Source: Salibacteraceae bacterium (GTDB taxonomy: Bacteria > Bacteroidota > Bacteroidia > Flavobacteriales_G > Salibacteraceae). Taken from it: a stretch of DNA of 10,576 nt. This document shows, piece by piece, positions 1 to 6,849 of the stretch. The notes under the pieces were generated by a model that made no database searches, was not told where the DNA came from, and worked only from the letters and a program-made list of their open reading frames with translations. How positions within the stretch are numbered: position 1 is the stretch's first letter; every line of letters starts with the position of its first letter. The DNA lies in assembly GCA_023262195.1 (NCBI GenBank), contig JALRDM010000002.1, positions 1 to 10,576 of the forward strand, in the 5' to 3' direction. Both the position numbers and the translations under genes were made by a program.

Positions 1-2229
1 AAGGGAGATAAGGGTGAGAAGATTATTGGTGTATTTGCACAAAACGATCAAACCGAAGAGGAACCGAAACCAGAGCATATCTATGGTGTAGGTACCGTGG
101 CTAGAATCTTGAAAATGTTGAAGATGCCCGATGGATCGTCAACCGTGATTATACAAGGTACAAGACGAGTAAAAACCCTTGATTACCTTCAAGAAGAGCC
201 ATATCTTAAAGCTAAAGTGGAGCCATTCGCTGCTGATCAAAAAAGACCTAAGGACAAGCGATTTAAGGCTTTGGTAGGGACTATAAAGGACATGGCACTC
301 CAAATTATTAATGAGTCTCCAAATATTCCTTCTGAAGCGAGCATAGCCATCAAAAATATTGATAGCCCTGGATTCCTCATCAACTTTATATCAAGCAATA
401 TGCAAAGTCCGGTTCAGGATAAGCAGCGCTTGTTAGAAATAGAAACGATGGAAGAGCGCGCAACCGAGTTGCTCGCTCATTTGACCAAGGAATTGCAAAT
501 GCTGGAAATCAAAAATGATATCCAGAGTAAAGTGCGCAATGATATTGATAAGCAACAGCGCGAGTATTTCTTGAGTCAGCAGATGAAGACCATTCAAGAG
601 GAATTGGGTGGTAATCCAATGGAGCAAGAGATTCAAGATATGAAAGACCGTGCGTCCAAAATGAAGTGGGATGCTAAGGTGCAGAAGTCTTTTGAAAAAG
701 AATTGGCCAAGCTCGAGCGGATGAACCCGAGCAGTATGGAATATTCTGTGCAATTAAACTATTTGGATGTTTTGCTCGACTTACCGTGGAATGTATTCAC
801 CAAGGATAAATTCGATCTAAAGCGTGCTCAAAGAATCCTTGACAGAGATCATTATGGACTAACAAAAATTAAGGATCGAATCATTGAGCATTTGGCTGTA
901 CTCAAATTAAAAGGGGATATGAAGTCTCCGATTCTTTGCTTTGATGGCCCTCCTGGAGTTGGAAAAACTAGTCTGGGTAAGAGCATTGCAGAAGCACTCG
1001 GAAGAAAATATGTTCGAATGTCACTCGGTGGCTTAAGGGATGAAGCCGAAATAAGAGGACATAGAAAGACTTACATCGGTGCTATGCCGGGTAGGGTGAT
1101 TCAGAATTTGAAAAAAGCGGGAACGGCCAACCCAGTATTCGTTTTAGATGAGCTAGATAAGGTAGGCCGTGATGGACACGGTGATCCGTCTTCCGCATTG
1201 CTCGAAGTGCTTGATCCAGAGCAAAACGATTCTTTTTACGACAATTTTCTAGAACAAGAGTTTGATTTGAGCAACACGCTCTTTATTGCAACAACCAATA
1301 ATATCGGAGCCGTTCATCCAGCCCTCCGCGATCGACTAGAAATTATCAGATTGACGGGTTATACCGTAGAGGAAAAAGTAAATATTGCGGTCAAGCATTT
1401 GATTCCAAGGCAATTGACAGAGCACGGGATGAAGAAATCTGATTTCAAAATCTCAAAAAAGTTGCTTCAGCATTTGATTGAATCCTATACGCGCGAAAGT
1501 GGCGTTAGACAATTAGATAAAAGAATTGCTGCGCTTATCAGAAACAAGGCAAAGTCCTTGGCTATGGAAACTGAGTTTGAAGCCAACGTGAGCATCAATG
1601 AGATGCAAACTTGCTTGGGTCCTGGGCATCCAAGAGAAAAAGAAGGTATGCATGAGGTGCCAGGTGTAGCAAATGGATTAGCATGGACATCTGTCGGAGG
1701 TGAAGTTTTGAATATTGAAACCAGCATTACCAAGGGAAAGGGAAAGCTAACCCTAACAGGAAATTTGGGTGATGTGATGAAAGAATCTGCAGTCATAGCG
1801 GTTGAGTTTCTCAAGGCCAACGCCCATGTTTTAGATTTAGAGCAAGATGTTTTTAATAATTACAATGTTCACATACACGTGCCTGAAGGAGCTACTCCAA
1901 AGGATGGTCCCTCTGCGGGAATCACAATAATGAGTGCTTTGGCTTCCATTTTTACTCAGCGTAAGTTCAAGTCAAGATTGGCTATGACTGGTGAAATTAC
2001 CCTTCGCGGCAGAGTGCTTCCCGTAGGTGGAATTAAAGAGAAAATTCTAGCTGCAAAAAGGGCAGGACTGAATGAAATCATCTTATCAGACCAAAATGAG
2101 AAAGACGTTAAGGAAATTGAGGAAATGTATTTAAAGGGAGTTAAATTTCACTATGTCAGAAATATGATTGATGTGCTGGAACTTGCTTTAGAAAAGCGCC
2201 AAGTAAAGAACGCCCTTAAGGTTGCGTGA
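1..2229 (+). CDS. lon: ATP-dependent protease Lon (endopeptidase La), 5'-truncated by window edge
   Basis: Lon is a cytoplasmic AAA+ serine protease that unfolds and degrades misfolded and regulatory proteins. The reading frame is open from base 1. A GTG at 97 is only an internal codon, because Lon N-domain sequence precedes it ([10 protein letters not shown], then [10 protein letters not shown]). By comparison with E. coli Lon at least about 40 residues are missing upstream. Visible in order: the N-terminal substrate domain and its helical linker up to about base 800; Walker A GPPGVGKT at 946-969; Walker B with the acidic pair at 1147-1152; the [13 protein letters not shown] loop near 1060-1095; and the C-terminal protease domain with catalytic Ser in PKDGPSAG (1912-1914) and catalytic Lys in GGIKEK (2041-2043). 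Ser-Lys spacing is 43 residues, as in E. coli Lon (S679/K722). The gene ends with tandem in-frame stops TGA TAG. All key residues are present, so it should be active. Confidence 0.97.
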   Translation, partial: KGDKGEKIIGVFAQNDQTEEEPKPEHIYGVGTVARILKMLKMPDGSSTVIIQGTRRVKTLDYLQEEPYLKAKVEPFAADQKRPKDKRFKALVGTIKDMALQIINESPNIPSEASIAIKNIDSPGFLINFISSNMQSPVQDKQRLLEIETMEERATELLAHLTKELQMLEIKNDIQSKVRNDIDKQQREYFLSQQMKTIQEELGGNPMEQEIQDMKDRASKMKWDAKVQKSFEKELAKLERMNPSSMEYSVQLNYLDVLLDLPWNVFTKDKFDLKRAQRILDRDHYGLTKIKDRIIEHLAVLKLKGDMKSPILCFDGPPGVGKTSLGKSIAEALGRKYVRMSLGGLRDEAEIRGHRKTYIGAMPGRVIQNLKKAGTANPVFVLDELDKVGRDGHGDPSSALLEVLDPEQNDSFYDNFLEQEFDLSNTLFIATTNNIGAVHPALRDRLEIIRLTGYTVEEKVNIAVKHLIPRQLTEHGMKKSDFKISKKLLQHLIESYTRESGVRQLDKRIAALIRNKAKSLAMETEFEANVSINEMQTCLGPGHPREKEGMHEVPGVANGLAWTSVGGEVLNIETSITKGKGKLTLTGNLGDVMKESAVIAVEFLKANAHVLDLEQDVFNNYNVHIHVPEGATPKDGPSAGITIMSALASIFTQRKFKSRLAMTGEITLRGRVLPVGGIKEKILAAKRAGLNEIILSDQNEKDVKEIEEMYLKGVKFHYVRNMIDVLELALEKRQVKNALKVA

Positions 2230-2243
2230 TAGTCTTGGGCAAT

Positions 2244-2274
2244 AAAAAAGGCAGTTAAGCGTACTGCAACTGCC
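2244..2274 (+). terminator. Hairpin between lon and porQ, possible weak terminator
   Basis: A perfect 7-bp stem, GGCAGTT (2250-2256) with AACTGCC (2268-2274), encloses an 11-base loop. It is preceded by six A's (2244-2249). On the plus strand only ATTAAATTT follows, so the U-tract is poor; read on the minus strand the hairpin is followed by six T's, but no minus-strand gene lies there. GCAGT (2251-2255) can alternatively pair with ACTGC (2263-2267). It may terminate lon transcripts partially, leaving some read-through into porQ. Confidence 0.45.
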
Positions 2275-2283
2275 ATTAAATTT

Positions 2284-3339
2284 GTGATTGTGCTGCGCAG
2301 TTCAATTGTCATTCTTTTCTCTCTTTCAATCTCACCAATTCTTGCTCAAAATGCAAACGAGGGATTTGGGTTTAAGGAGATACCTGTGTCCACAACATCG
2401 GCTGCTATGGGTGGCAATCAGATTGCGGCCTACGCAACTGATGTGAATCAGCTAACGGCAAATCCAGCATTTTTTGATAGCACGTTAAATCAATCGGTTT
2501 CATTGAGTTATTTAAACTATCTAACAGATATCAACCAAACATCATTGAGCTACGCTCATTTAACGGATAGTTTCGGTTTAATATCCGGCTATTTCAGATA
2601 TCTAGATTATGGAGGATTCACTGAAACAGACGAATTCGGTAATGAACTTGGTGAGTTTCGTTCGGCAGAGTATGAATTAGGTGTATCACTGACGAGGGCT
2701 TATTCGGATAGAATCTACTATGGGATTACATTGAAGCAACTTTATTCGAATTTGTATAGAAGCTTTGCTATGGGTTTAGCAGCCGACTTTGGCGCTTACT
2801 GTATCGATGAAAACGGACTACAAATGGGGCTTACATTGGATAATATAGGAGGAAGATTGGTAGATTATAATCGTGGTGGGGCTAGTGCCTTTCGCCCATC
2901 GCTGAATTTTGGGATTTCAAAGAAATTTGACAAAGCACCCTTGATGTTAAGCGCTCAATACAACAATTTGGAGACTTGGGACTTGGCGAAAACAGATGCC
3001 AATTCAGCTGCATTGACCACGAGGGATGCTTTAACTGGTGAGACAGAGCGTAGGGTGCTCACTGCTGATAATTTAGCAAGGCACATTGCTCTTTCAGTAG
3101 CTTTCGTTCCATCCGATAAGTTCAACATTGTGGCAGGGTTTGATTTTAGGAGGAGACTGGAATTGGCATCAGCTCAGAGGCCTGGTATGGTTGGGTTTTC
3201 TTTGGGTACCCAGATAAAAATCAAGCGCTTCCAACTACAATATGCTTTGGTAAGTTACAATATAAATGGAGCGTCAAATCATTTAGCCTTGTCCACCAAT
3301 CTCAACAATTGGTATAAAAGATCTTCGGTTACTCAATGA
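2284..3339 (+). CDS. porQ: Type IX secretion system protein PorQ
   Basis: PorQ is an outer-membrane beta-barrel protein of the Bacteroidota type IX secretion system. In Porphyromonas it belongs to the surface attachment complex with PorU, PorV and PorZ. The 351-residue product starts with a signal peptide (about residues 1-21, cut after the ILA of SPILAQ). The barrel-like body is rich in alternating aromatic and polar strands, with the conserved early segment VSTTSAAMGGNQIA and an ANPAFFD motif. There is no in-frame ATG before 2404, so the start is GTG at 2284 or GTG at 2290; either gives a proper signal peptide. No Shine-Dalgarno sequence is seen. The stop overlaps the cmk start (ATGA), so the two are probably translationally coupled. 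The lon, porQ, cmk, ispH neighbourhood supports the call. The start codon is the main uncertainty. Confidence 0.9.
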   Translation: MIVLRSSIVILFSLSISPILAQNANEGFGFKEIPVSTTSAAMGGNQIAAYATDVNQLTANPAFFDSTLNQSVSLSYLNYLTDINQTSLSYAHLTDSFGLISGYFRYLDYGGFTETDEFGNELGEFRSAEYELGVSLTRAYSDRIYYGITLKQLYSNLYRSFAMGLAADFGAYCIDENGLQMGLTLDNIGGRLVDYNRGGASAFRPSLNFGISKKFDKAPLMLSAQYNNLETWDLAKTDANSAALTTRDALTGETERRVLTADNLARHIALSVAFVPSDKFNIVAGFDFRRRLELASAQRPGMVGFSLGTQIKIKRFQLQYALVSYNINGASNHLALSTNLNNWYKRSSVTQ

Positions 3340-4019
3340 ACAGAATAAATATTGCAATCGATGGTTTTTCAGGGTGTGGCAAAAGCACGTTGGCGAGAGA
3401 CGTAGCCCGAAGTCTAAAATATACCTTCATTGACTCGGGAGCCATGTATCGCGCAATCACTTATGCCTGCCAAGGTAATTACAGCCAAAAGCATGTTTTA
3501 AAGATTTTAAGCGGCCAGCCAGCCATCTCTATATCCTCAGATGTTGATTTGATTTTTGATGGTATAGCCTTAGGCGATGAACTACGAACACGAGAAGTTT
3601 CTTCTAATGTGAGCAAAGTAGCGGCTATCGAAGAGGTACGTGAGTATTTAAAAAATGTACAGCAGGCTTTAATTAGAAAAAAGGGTGTGGTTATGGAAGG
3701 TAGGGACATCACATCGGTGATCATGCCGCATGCCGAGCTAAAAGTATTTATAACGGCATCGCCCCAGATAAGGGCTGAACGTAGATATAATCAGCTCATA
3801 AATAAAGGGATAGACGTTGATATAGCATCTGTTCAAAAAGAATTGCAAGAGCGCGATAAGATGGATATGAATCGGGAACATGCACCGCTTACTCTGGTCA
3901 ATGATGCTATTGTCTTAGACACTTCAAACCTTTCTACGGTCGAGCAACTTCGAACGTTAATTTCAATTGCCACACCTATGATCGATCCGTCATTAACGTC
4001 TGGTCTGATTAAAAGGTAA
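3336..4019 (+). CDS. cmk: (d)CMP kinase
   Basis: Cytidylate kinase phosphorylates CMP and dCMP with ATP in pyrimidine nucleotide recycling, in the cytoplasm. At 227 residues it has the normal length for the bacterial family. The P-loop is at residues 10-18 (GFSGCGKST). The nucleotide-binding signature IDSGAMYRA is at 32-40, the GRDITSVIMP segment lies in the middle of the protein, and RDKMDMNREHAPL is the family's LID-region motif. The ATG lies inside the porQ stop region (4-base overlap), which indicates an operon. Its TAA stop is immediately followed by the reverse-complement stop of ispH, with no base between them. Confidence 0.96.
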   Translation: MNRINIAIDGFSGCGKSTLARDVARSLKYTFIDSGAMYRAITYACQGNYSQKHVLKILSGQPAISISSDVDLIFDGIALGDELRTREVSSNVSKVAAIEEVREYLKNVQQALIRKKGVVMEGRDITSVIMPHAELKVFITASPQIRAERRYNQLINKGIDVDIASVQKELQERDKMDMNREHAPLTLVNDAIVLDTSNLSTVEQLRTLISIATPMIDPSLTSGLIKR

Positions 4020-5243
4020 TTAGTCTAGAACCTCGGAAAGTACTTCTTCTTTAGAACGAGCTTCGGGAAAATACCCTAGAATTTTTTCTAGAACTTCGTC
4101 CACCACACTATCTGGGCAAGATGCACCACTGGTTAAGACAATTTTCACTAGTCTATTAGTAGGTAGAAAACTTTCGCTGATTAGGTGCTTTTTTTCTTCG
4201 TAGTTAAAATGATGAATCGTACTCATCGACTTAATCTCATCTGCTCCATTAATGAAGTAAGAGGTAAATCGCTCATCACACAACTCTTTAATGTGGCTAG
4301 TATTAGAACTATTGTAGCCTCCTACAATGATGGCGAGGTCAGCATCCGTTTCGAGTAGTGCATAGGTGGATTGCTGGTTATCGTTGGTGGCATAACAAAG
4401 CGTATCTCTTGTATCTGCGAAATGATCTTTGGTGTTCTCCTCACCATATTTTGATTGCATTATTCCTTTAAAATATTCAGCTATTTCATGCGTATCGCTC
4501 GCGAGCATTGTGGTTTGGTTTATTACTCCTACGCGTTCAAGATGGATACTTGAATCAAACCCTTCTGAATATCGACCTGAGAAATATTTCTCAAAGTCCG
4601 ATTGAGGTCGTTTACCGAGAATTATGTCTCCGAGTATTTCAGCCTCTCTCATATCCTTCAACACAATTGAATGCGATTCTGCCTGACTATGAGAAAAGGT
4701 AGCTCTGGTTTCTTCGTGTTCGAATTTTCCGTGAATTATTATAGTGTAGTCCTTGTCGCCAAGCTTGGTTGCCATTTTCCATACCTTTTCTACAAATGGA
4801 CAAGTTGTATTGTATTTCTTAATCTCGATGCCCTTGGATACCAATAGTTGTTCGATTTCTAGGGTTGTTCCAAAAGCAGGAATAATGATTATATCATTTT
4901 CTGATACCTCATCCCAACTTGTCAATTGATTTCCATAAGTATCCTGAATAAAACTCAAGCCACGTTGTTTAAGATCTTCATTGACCGTGGGATTATGAAT
5001 CATTTGACTCAACATAAAGATCCTTTTTTCAGGATTCTCTTCTATGGCTTTATATGCTATTTCTATAGCGTTTTCTACTCCATAGCAGAATCCGAAATGC
5101 CGTCCTAGGTAAAACTGAACTGGTCCGAAATCGAGTTTCGTTGGCGAAAAATCGCGCTTACGTGGATCTAATTCCTTTCTATTTGATTTTACTTGTCCAA
5201 TGAATGAACTACGGTAATGGGTGGGTATGTCAAAAGCTTTCAT
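4020..5243 (-). CDS. ispH: 4-hydroxy-3-methylbut-2-enyl diphosphate reductase (IspH/LytB)
   Basis: IspH is a [4Fe-4S] enzyme that reduces HMBPP to IPP and DMAPP, the last step of the MEP isoprenoid pathway. The chosen start gives 407 residues, the usual long Bacteroidota form (E. coli IspH is about 316). The three iron-sulfur ligand cysteines are present: C53 in HFGFCYGV, C148 in NTTCPFV and C376 in SGASCPDS. Substrate-site motifs are also visible: MIHNP near 81-85, HGKFEHEETRATFSHS, and GYNSSNTSH. The start MKAFDIPTHYRS at 5243 matches the family N-terminus; a 32-residue longer frame reaching 5339 is rejected. The gene converges with cmk at zero distance and diverges from the DUF1883 gene across 107 bp. 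Only near-matches to the -7 motif are seen in that gap. Confidence 0.96.
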   Translation of the reverse strand: MKAFDIPTHYRSSFIGQVKSNRKELDPRKRDFSPTKLDFGPVQFYLGRHFGFCYGVENAIEIAYKAIEENPEKRIFMLSQMIHNPTVNEDLKQRGLSFIQDTYGNQLTSWDEVSENDIIIIPAFGTTLEIEQLLVSKGIEIKKYNTTCPFVEKVWKMATKLGDKDYTIIIHGKFEHEETRATFSHSQAESHSIVLKDMREAEILGDIILGKRPQSDFEKYFSGRYSEGFDSSIHLERVGVINQTTMLASDTHEIAEYFKGIMQSKYGEENTKDHFADTRDTLCYATNDNQQSTYALLETDADLAIIVGGYNSSNTSHIKELCDERFTSYFINGADEIKSMSTIHHFNYEEKKHLISESFLPTNRLVKIVLTSGASCPDSVVDEVLEKILGYFPEARSKEEVLSEVLD

Positions 5244-5350
5244 GTGGTGTTCAAAAGAGCAAATTATTGATAAGGGGAACAATCTTTTTTTGCATAAGTT
5301 TCGAATGCTGGTAAGAAAAGTGATTAATTTGATATCCAAACATCATTCAC

Positions 5351-5746
5351 ATGAGATTTTTACATGGAAAAGTAAAAGGACACGCTGGTGAAAGAATCAG
5401 CATCACCTTCTCGCAACCCACTAGAGTATTGATCATGCCTGAAAGGCAATTTGAAAAGTACAGGAACAACCTCACTTTTACTTATTTCGGTGGGCATAAA
5501 GAATCACCATATGAATTCACCTTTCCAAAATCTGGAAATTGGATAGTCGTTATTGAGAAAGGTACATACCACAACCCAATAGACCTTAAGGCTTCAATTT
5601 CAAAAATTAGCCCGGATCCAATGCTCGCGGAGGCACCTAAATCGAAAAAGAAAAAGAAGAAAAAGAAAGAAAAAGAAGAAGCACCAGCTGAAGTAGAAGC
5701 AAACGCTGACTCAGGTGAAGAAACCAAGGAAGAGCCAGCAGAATAA
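5351..5746 (+). CDS. DUF1883 domain protein with lysine-rich and acidic tail
   Basis: Residues 1 to about 90 resemble the DUF1883 family: MRFLHGKVKGHAGERISITFSQPTRVLIMPERQFEKY, then TYFGGHKESPYEFTFPKSGNWIVVIEKG. That family is a small beta-rich fold of unknown biochemical role, sometimes found beside or fused to signalling domains such as TIR; no such fusion is seen here. After SKISPDPMLAEAP a run of lysines (about residues 98-107) passes into a Glu/Ala-rich acidic tail ending the 131-residue protein. There is no signal peptide, so it is probably cytoplasmic. The ATG at 5351 is preceded by CATCATTCAC, with no Shine-Dalgarno sequence. A long imperfect inverted repeat begins 6 bases after the stop. 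The family call rests on pattern recognition. Confidence 0.8.
   Translation: MRFLHGKVKGHAGERISITFSQPTRVLIMPERQFEKYRNNLTFTYFGGHKESPYEFTFPKSGNWIVVIEKGTYHNPIDLKASISKISPDPMLAEAPKSKKKKKKKKEKEEAPAEVEANADSGEETKEEPAE
5644..5681 (+). repeat. 38-nt pure purine tract (A-rich simple sequence)
   Basis: Thirty-eight consecutive A/G bases built from AAAAAG, AAAG and AAG units encode the lysine/glutamate stretch of the DUF1883 protein. The longest homopolymer runs are five A's, so it is only moderately prone to slippage. The antisense strand shows an artefactual phenylalanine-rich frame. Confidence 0.7.
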
Positions 5747-5751
5747 AGTTT

Positions 5752-5791
5752 TAGATAGTTCAAATTATATTTTGACCATTTGAAATATCTA
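5752..5791 (+). repeat. Long inverted repeat just after the DUF1883 gene
   Basis: TAGATA-g-TTCAAAT (5752-5765) pairs with ATTTGAA-a-TATCTA (5778-5791). This gives 13 base pairs with one G/A mismatch, around a 12-base AT-rich loop. It begins 6 bases after the DUF1883 stop codon. No T-run follows, so it is not a classical terminator; it could protect a 3' end, stop transcription weakly, or be a protein-binding site. Its outer arms TAGATA/TATCTA recur in the palindrome at 5858-5872. Confidence 0.6.
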
Positions 5792-5857
5792 TAAAGTGGA
5801 ACCCTGTGTTTCCCACAATTTAAGCCATTGCTGTTGATAACAGGGTATATGATTGAG

Positions 5858-5872
5858 TAGATAAATTATCTA
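5858..5872 (+). repeat. 15-bp near-perfect palindrome
   Basis: TAGATAA and TTATCTA flank a single central A, making a 7-bp inverted repeat with a 1-base centre. A one-base loop cannot form in RNA, so a dimeric protein-binding site is as likely as a hairpin. It lies in the gene-free stretch and shares TAGATA/TATCTA with the inverted repeat 67-106 bases upstream. Confidence 0.5.
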
Positions 5873-6070
5873 AACCTAACTTCGAAAGGAAGTTCTTTTA
5901 AAGGTCTTTTCGTCTGGTAGCTTGACAGAACAATTTTTTGAAGTAGATCAGTTAGTGGAGAATGTATTGCAAGTGTTGCACACTGGCATAGCCCGGCAAA
6001 TATTCAAGACTAGGTGTCGCCTTCTAAACCATCCAACTTTGGAGGTCTCATCAGGCTAAAAGAAAATTGC

Positions 6071-6103
6071 AAAACGCCTTGGAGTAATTCAGGGCGTTTT
6101 TTT
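6071..6103 (+). terminator. Strong rho-independent terminator just before the TRL-like start codon
   Basis: AAAACGCCTT (6071-6080) pairs with AGGGCGTTTT (6091-6100) in a 10-bp stem including one T-G pair, with a 10-base loop. A run of seven T's (6097-6103) follows. On the minus strand only four T's follow, so the orientation is plus. It ends 10 bases before the ATG of the TRL-like lipoprotein gene. It therefore either ends an upstream RNA or controls entry into that gene by attenuation. Confidence 0.88.
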
Positions 6104-6113
6104 ATTTGTATTC

Positions 6114-6395
6114 ATGAAACTAGCAATAAAGAATAGCGCAGCAGGAATTATATCAATGATATGGTTATGCGGGTGCAGTTTAACTGAACCCATTGCTGCG
6201 ACTTCCAACCCAACTGGTGACAAAGTAGGAGTATCTTCTGGGACATGTTACTTTGGCATTTGTCTTAACGTAGATGCCAGTATTAACTCAGCGGTGAAGA
6301 ATGGTAATATAAAGAGCATCACCACCGTAGATTATAGAACTACCAACTACCTCGGGATAATCAAGAAATATGAATGTATTGTAACAGGAAATTGA
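6114..6395 (+). CDS. TRL-like family lipoprotein
   Basis: The 93-residue product has a lipoprotein signal peptide: positive N-terminus MKLAIK, hydrophobic core IISMIW, and lipobox L18-C19-G20-C21. C21 is therefore the likely lipidated residue, followed by Ser, which suits an outer-membrane lipoprotein. The mature part has the TRL pattern (family named from a tRNA-associated locus): GICLNVDASINSAVKNG, then IKSITTVDYRT and LGIIKKYECIVTGN. The biochemical function of this family is not known to me. Counting the two in the lipobox, there are five cysteines in a small protein. The start lies 10 bases after a terminator U-tract, with no Shine-Dalgarno sequence and no clear promoter of its own, so expression may depend on read-through. 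It converges with the next gene across 15 bp. A tRNA was looked for nearby and not found. Confidence 0.8.
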   Translation: MKLAIKNSAAGIISMIWLCGCSLTEPIAATSNPTGDKVGVSSGTCYFGICLNVDASINSAVKNGNIKSITTVDYRTTNYLGIIKKYECIVTGN

Positions 6396-6410
6396 ACACA
6401 GTGTAGTCTC

Positions 6411-6845
6411 TTAATACTGTTCGTTTACCTGGTCTCTAGTAGGAAATTTGGTTGTAACGTCACCAGCCTTTCTTACCCACTTTAGGTATTTTCCGCTGCC
6501 CTGGCACGCATATGCATGGAGGGTGTCATTTTTTTTCATGTCTATACGGTAAAAGCAAGACCAACGCTCGTTTGTTCTTTGCACACAAGACATAAGATCT
6601 ACTACATTGTCACATGAATTTACCAAGTATACGGTATACTTTTCTTCACTAAATCCATAGTTTAGACAGCTGCCACCCCATTCACTCTCAACTTTCTGAA
6701 CACACTGATTCCAGTCCTGCTCATCTGCTGAATTAATTTCCACATATTCTTCATTTACAAGGTTACTGTGCTCGGGCTTTGTAAATGATATGATCACTCC
6801 TGCAACTAAGAGGCTACATGCTACTGTCCAATACTTTATTCCCAT
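6411..6845 (-). CDS. Small exported six-cysteine protein, unknown function
   Basis: I do not recognise a named family. The 144-residue product has an N-terminal hydrophobic segment (about residues 5-21, VACSLLVAGVIISF) that is a signal peptide or a single membrane anchor. The exported part has six cysteines (48, 60, 78, 87, 97, 114), an even number that suits three disulfides. The core from 76 to 129 follows N-x-C, V-D-x-x-x-C, R-T-N-x-x-W-x-C, A-C-x-x-x-G-K-Y and W-V-R-K-A-G-D, which looks like a compact conserved secreted domain. It is the last gene of a leftward group and starts 4 bases after the stop of the TPR gene, so it is almost certainly co-transcribed with it. No type IX C-terminal sorting domain is evident. 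Confidence 0.8.
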   Translation of the reverse strand: MGIKYWTVACSLLVAGVIISFTKPEHSNLVNEEYVEINSADEQDWNQCVQKVESEWGGSCLNYGFSEEKYTVYLVNSCDNVVDLMSCVQRTNERWSCFYRIDMKKNDTLHAYACQGSGKYLKWVRKAGDVTTKFPTRDQVNEQY

Positions 6846-6849
6846 GCTC

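Larger units (their letters stand above)
5796..6103 (+). ncRNA. Candidate structured RNA or leader upstream of the TRL-like gene
   Basis: The 367 bp between 5747 and 6113 hold no convincing gene but many short inverted repeats. Local stems: CTGTT/AACAG (5831-5835/5839-5843); AACTTC/GAAGTT (5878-5883/5889-5894) extended by ACCT/AGGT; AGTGT/ACACT (5972-5976/5980-5984); and TCCAA/TTGGA (6032-6036/6039-6043) extended by ACC/GGT. A possible closing helix pairs CAATTT (5816-5821) with AAATTG (6064-6069) and AGCC (5823-5826) with GGCT (6054-6057). It ends one base before an intrinsic terminator. I could not match the sequence to tmRNA, RNase P RNA, SRP RNA, 6S RNA or a common riboswitch. The 5' end is a guess, since no clear promoter is seen. 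Some stems of this size are expected by chance. Confidence 0.35.

Noticed and set aside
4076..4091. Inverted repeat CTAGAA-TTTT-TTCTAG as terminator of cmk
   Set aside because: It lies inside ispH codons and has no G/C-rich stem or following T-run; it is more likely a by-product of coding sequence.
5244..5339. Thirty-two-residue N-terminal extension of IspH in the same open frame
   Set aside because: The family N-terminus is MKAFDIPTHYRS at 5243; the extension has no family resemblance and would use up nearly all of the divergent promoter region.
5244..5350. Divergent promoters between ispH and the DUF1883 gene
   Set aside because: Only near-matches to TAnnTTTG occur (TAAGTTTC, and TAATTTG one base short on each strand), without a -33 element at a suitable distance, so no site can be assigned.
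5482..5763. Minus-strand frame with a phenylalanine run
   Set aside because: It is the antisense of the lysine-rich purine tract in the DUF1883 gene and has no protein-like features elsewhere.
5747..6113. tRNA, tmRNA, RNase P RNA, SRP RNA or 6S RNA
   Set aside because: No T-loop, CCA end, proteolysis-tag frame, RNase P core motif or SRP loop was found; 6S cannot be fully excluded without a covariance-model search.
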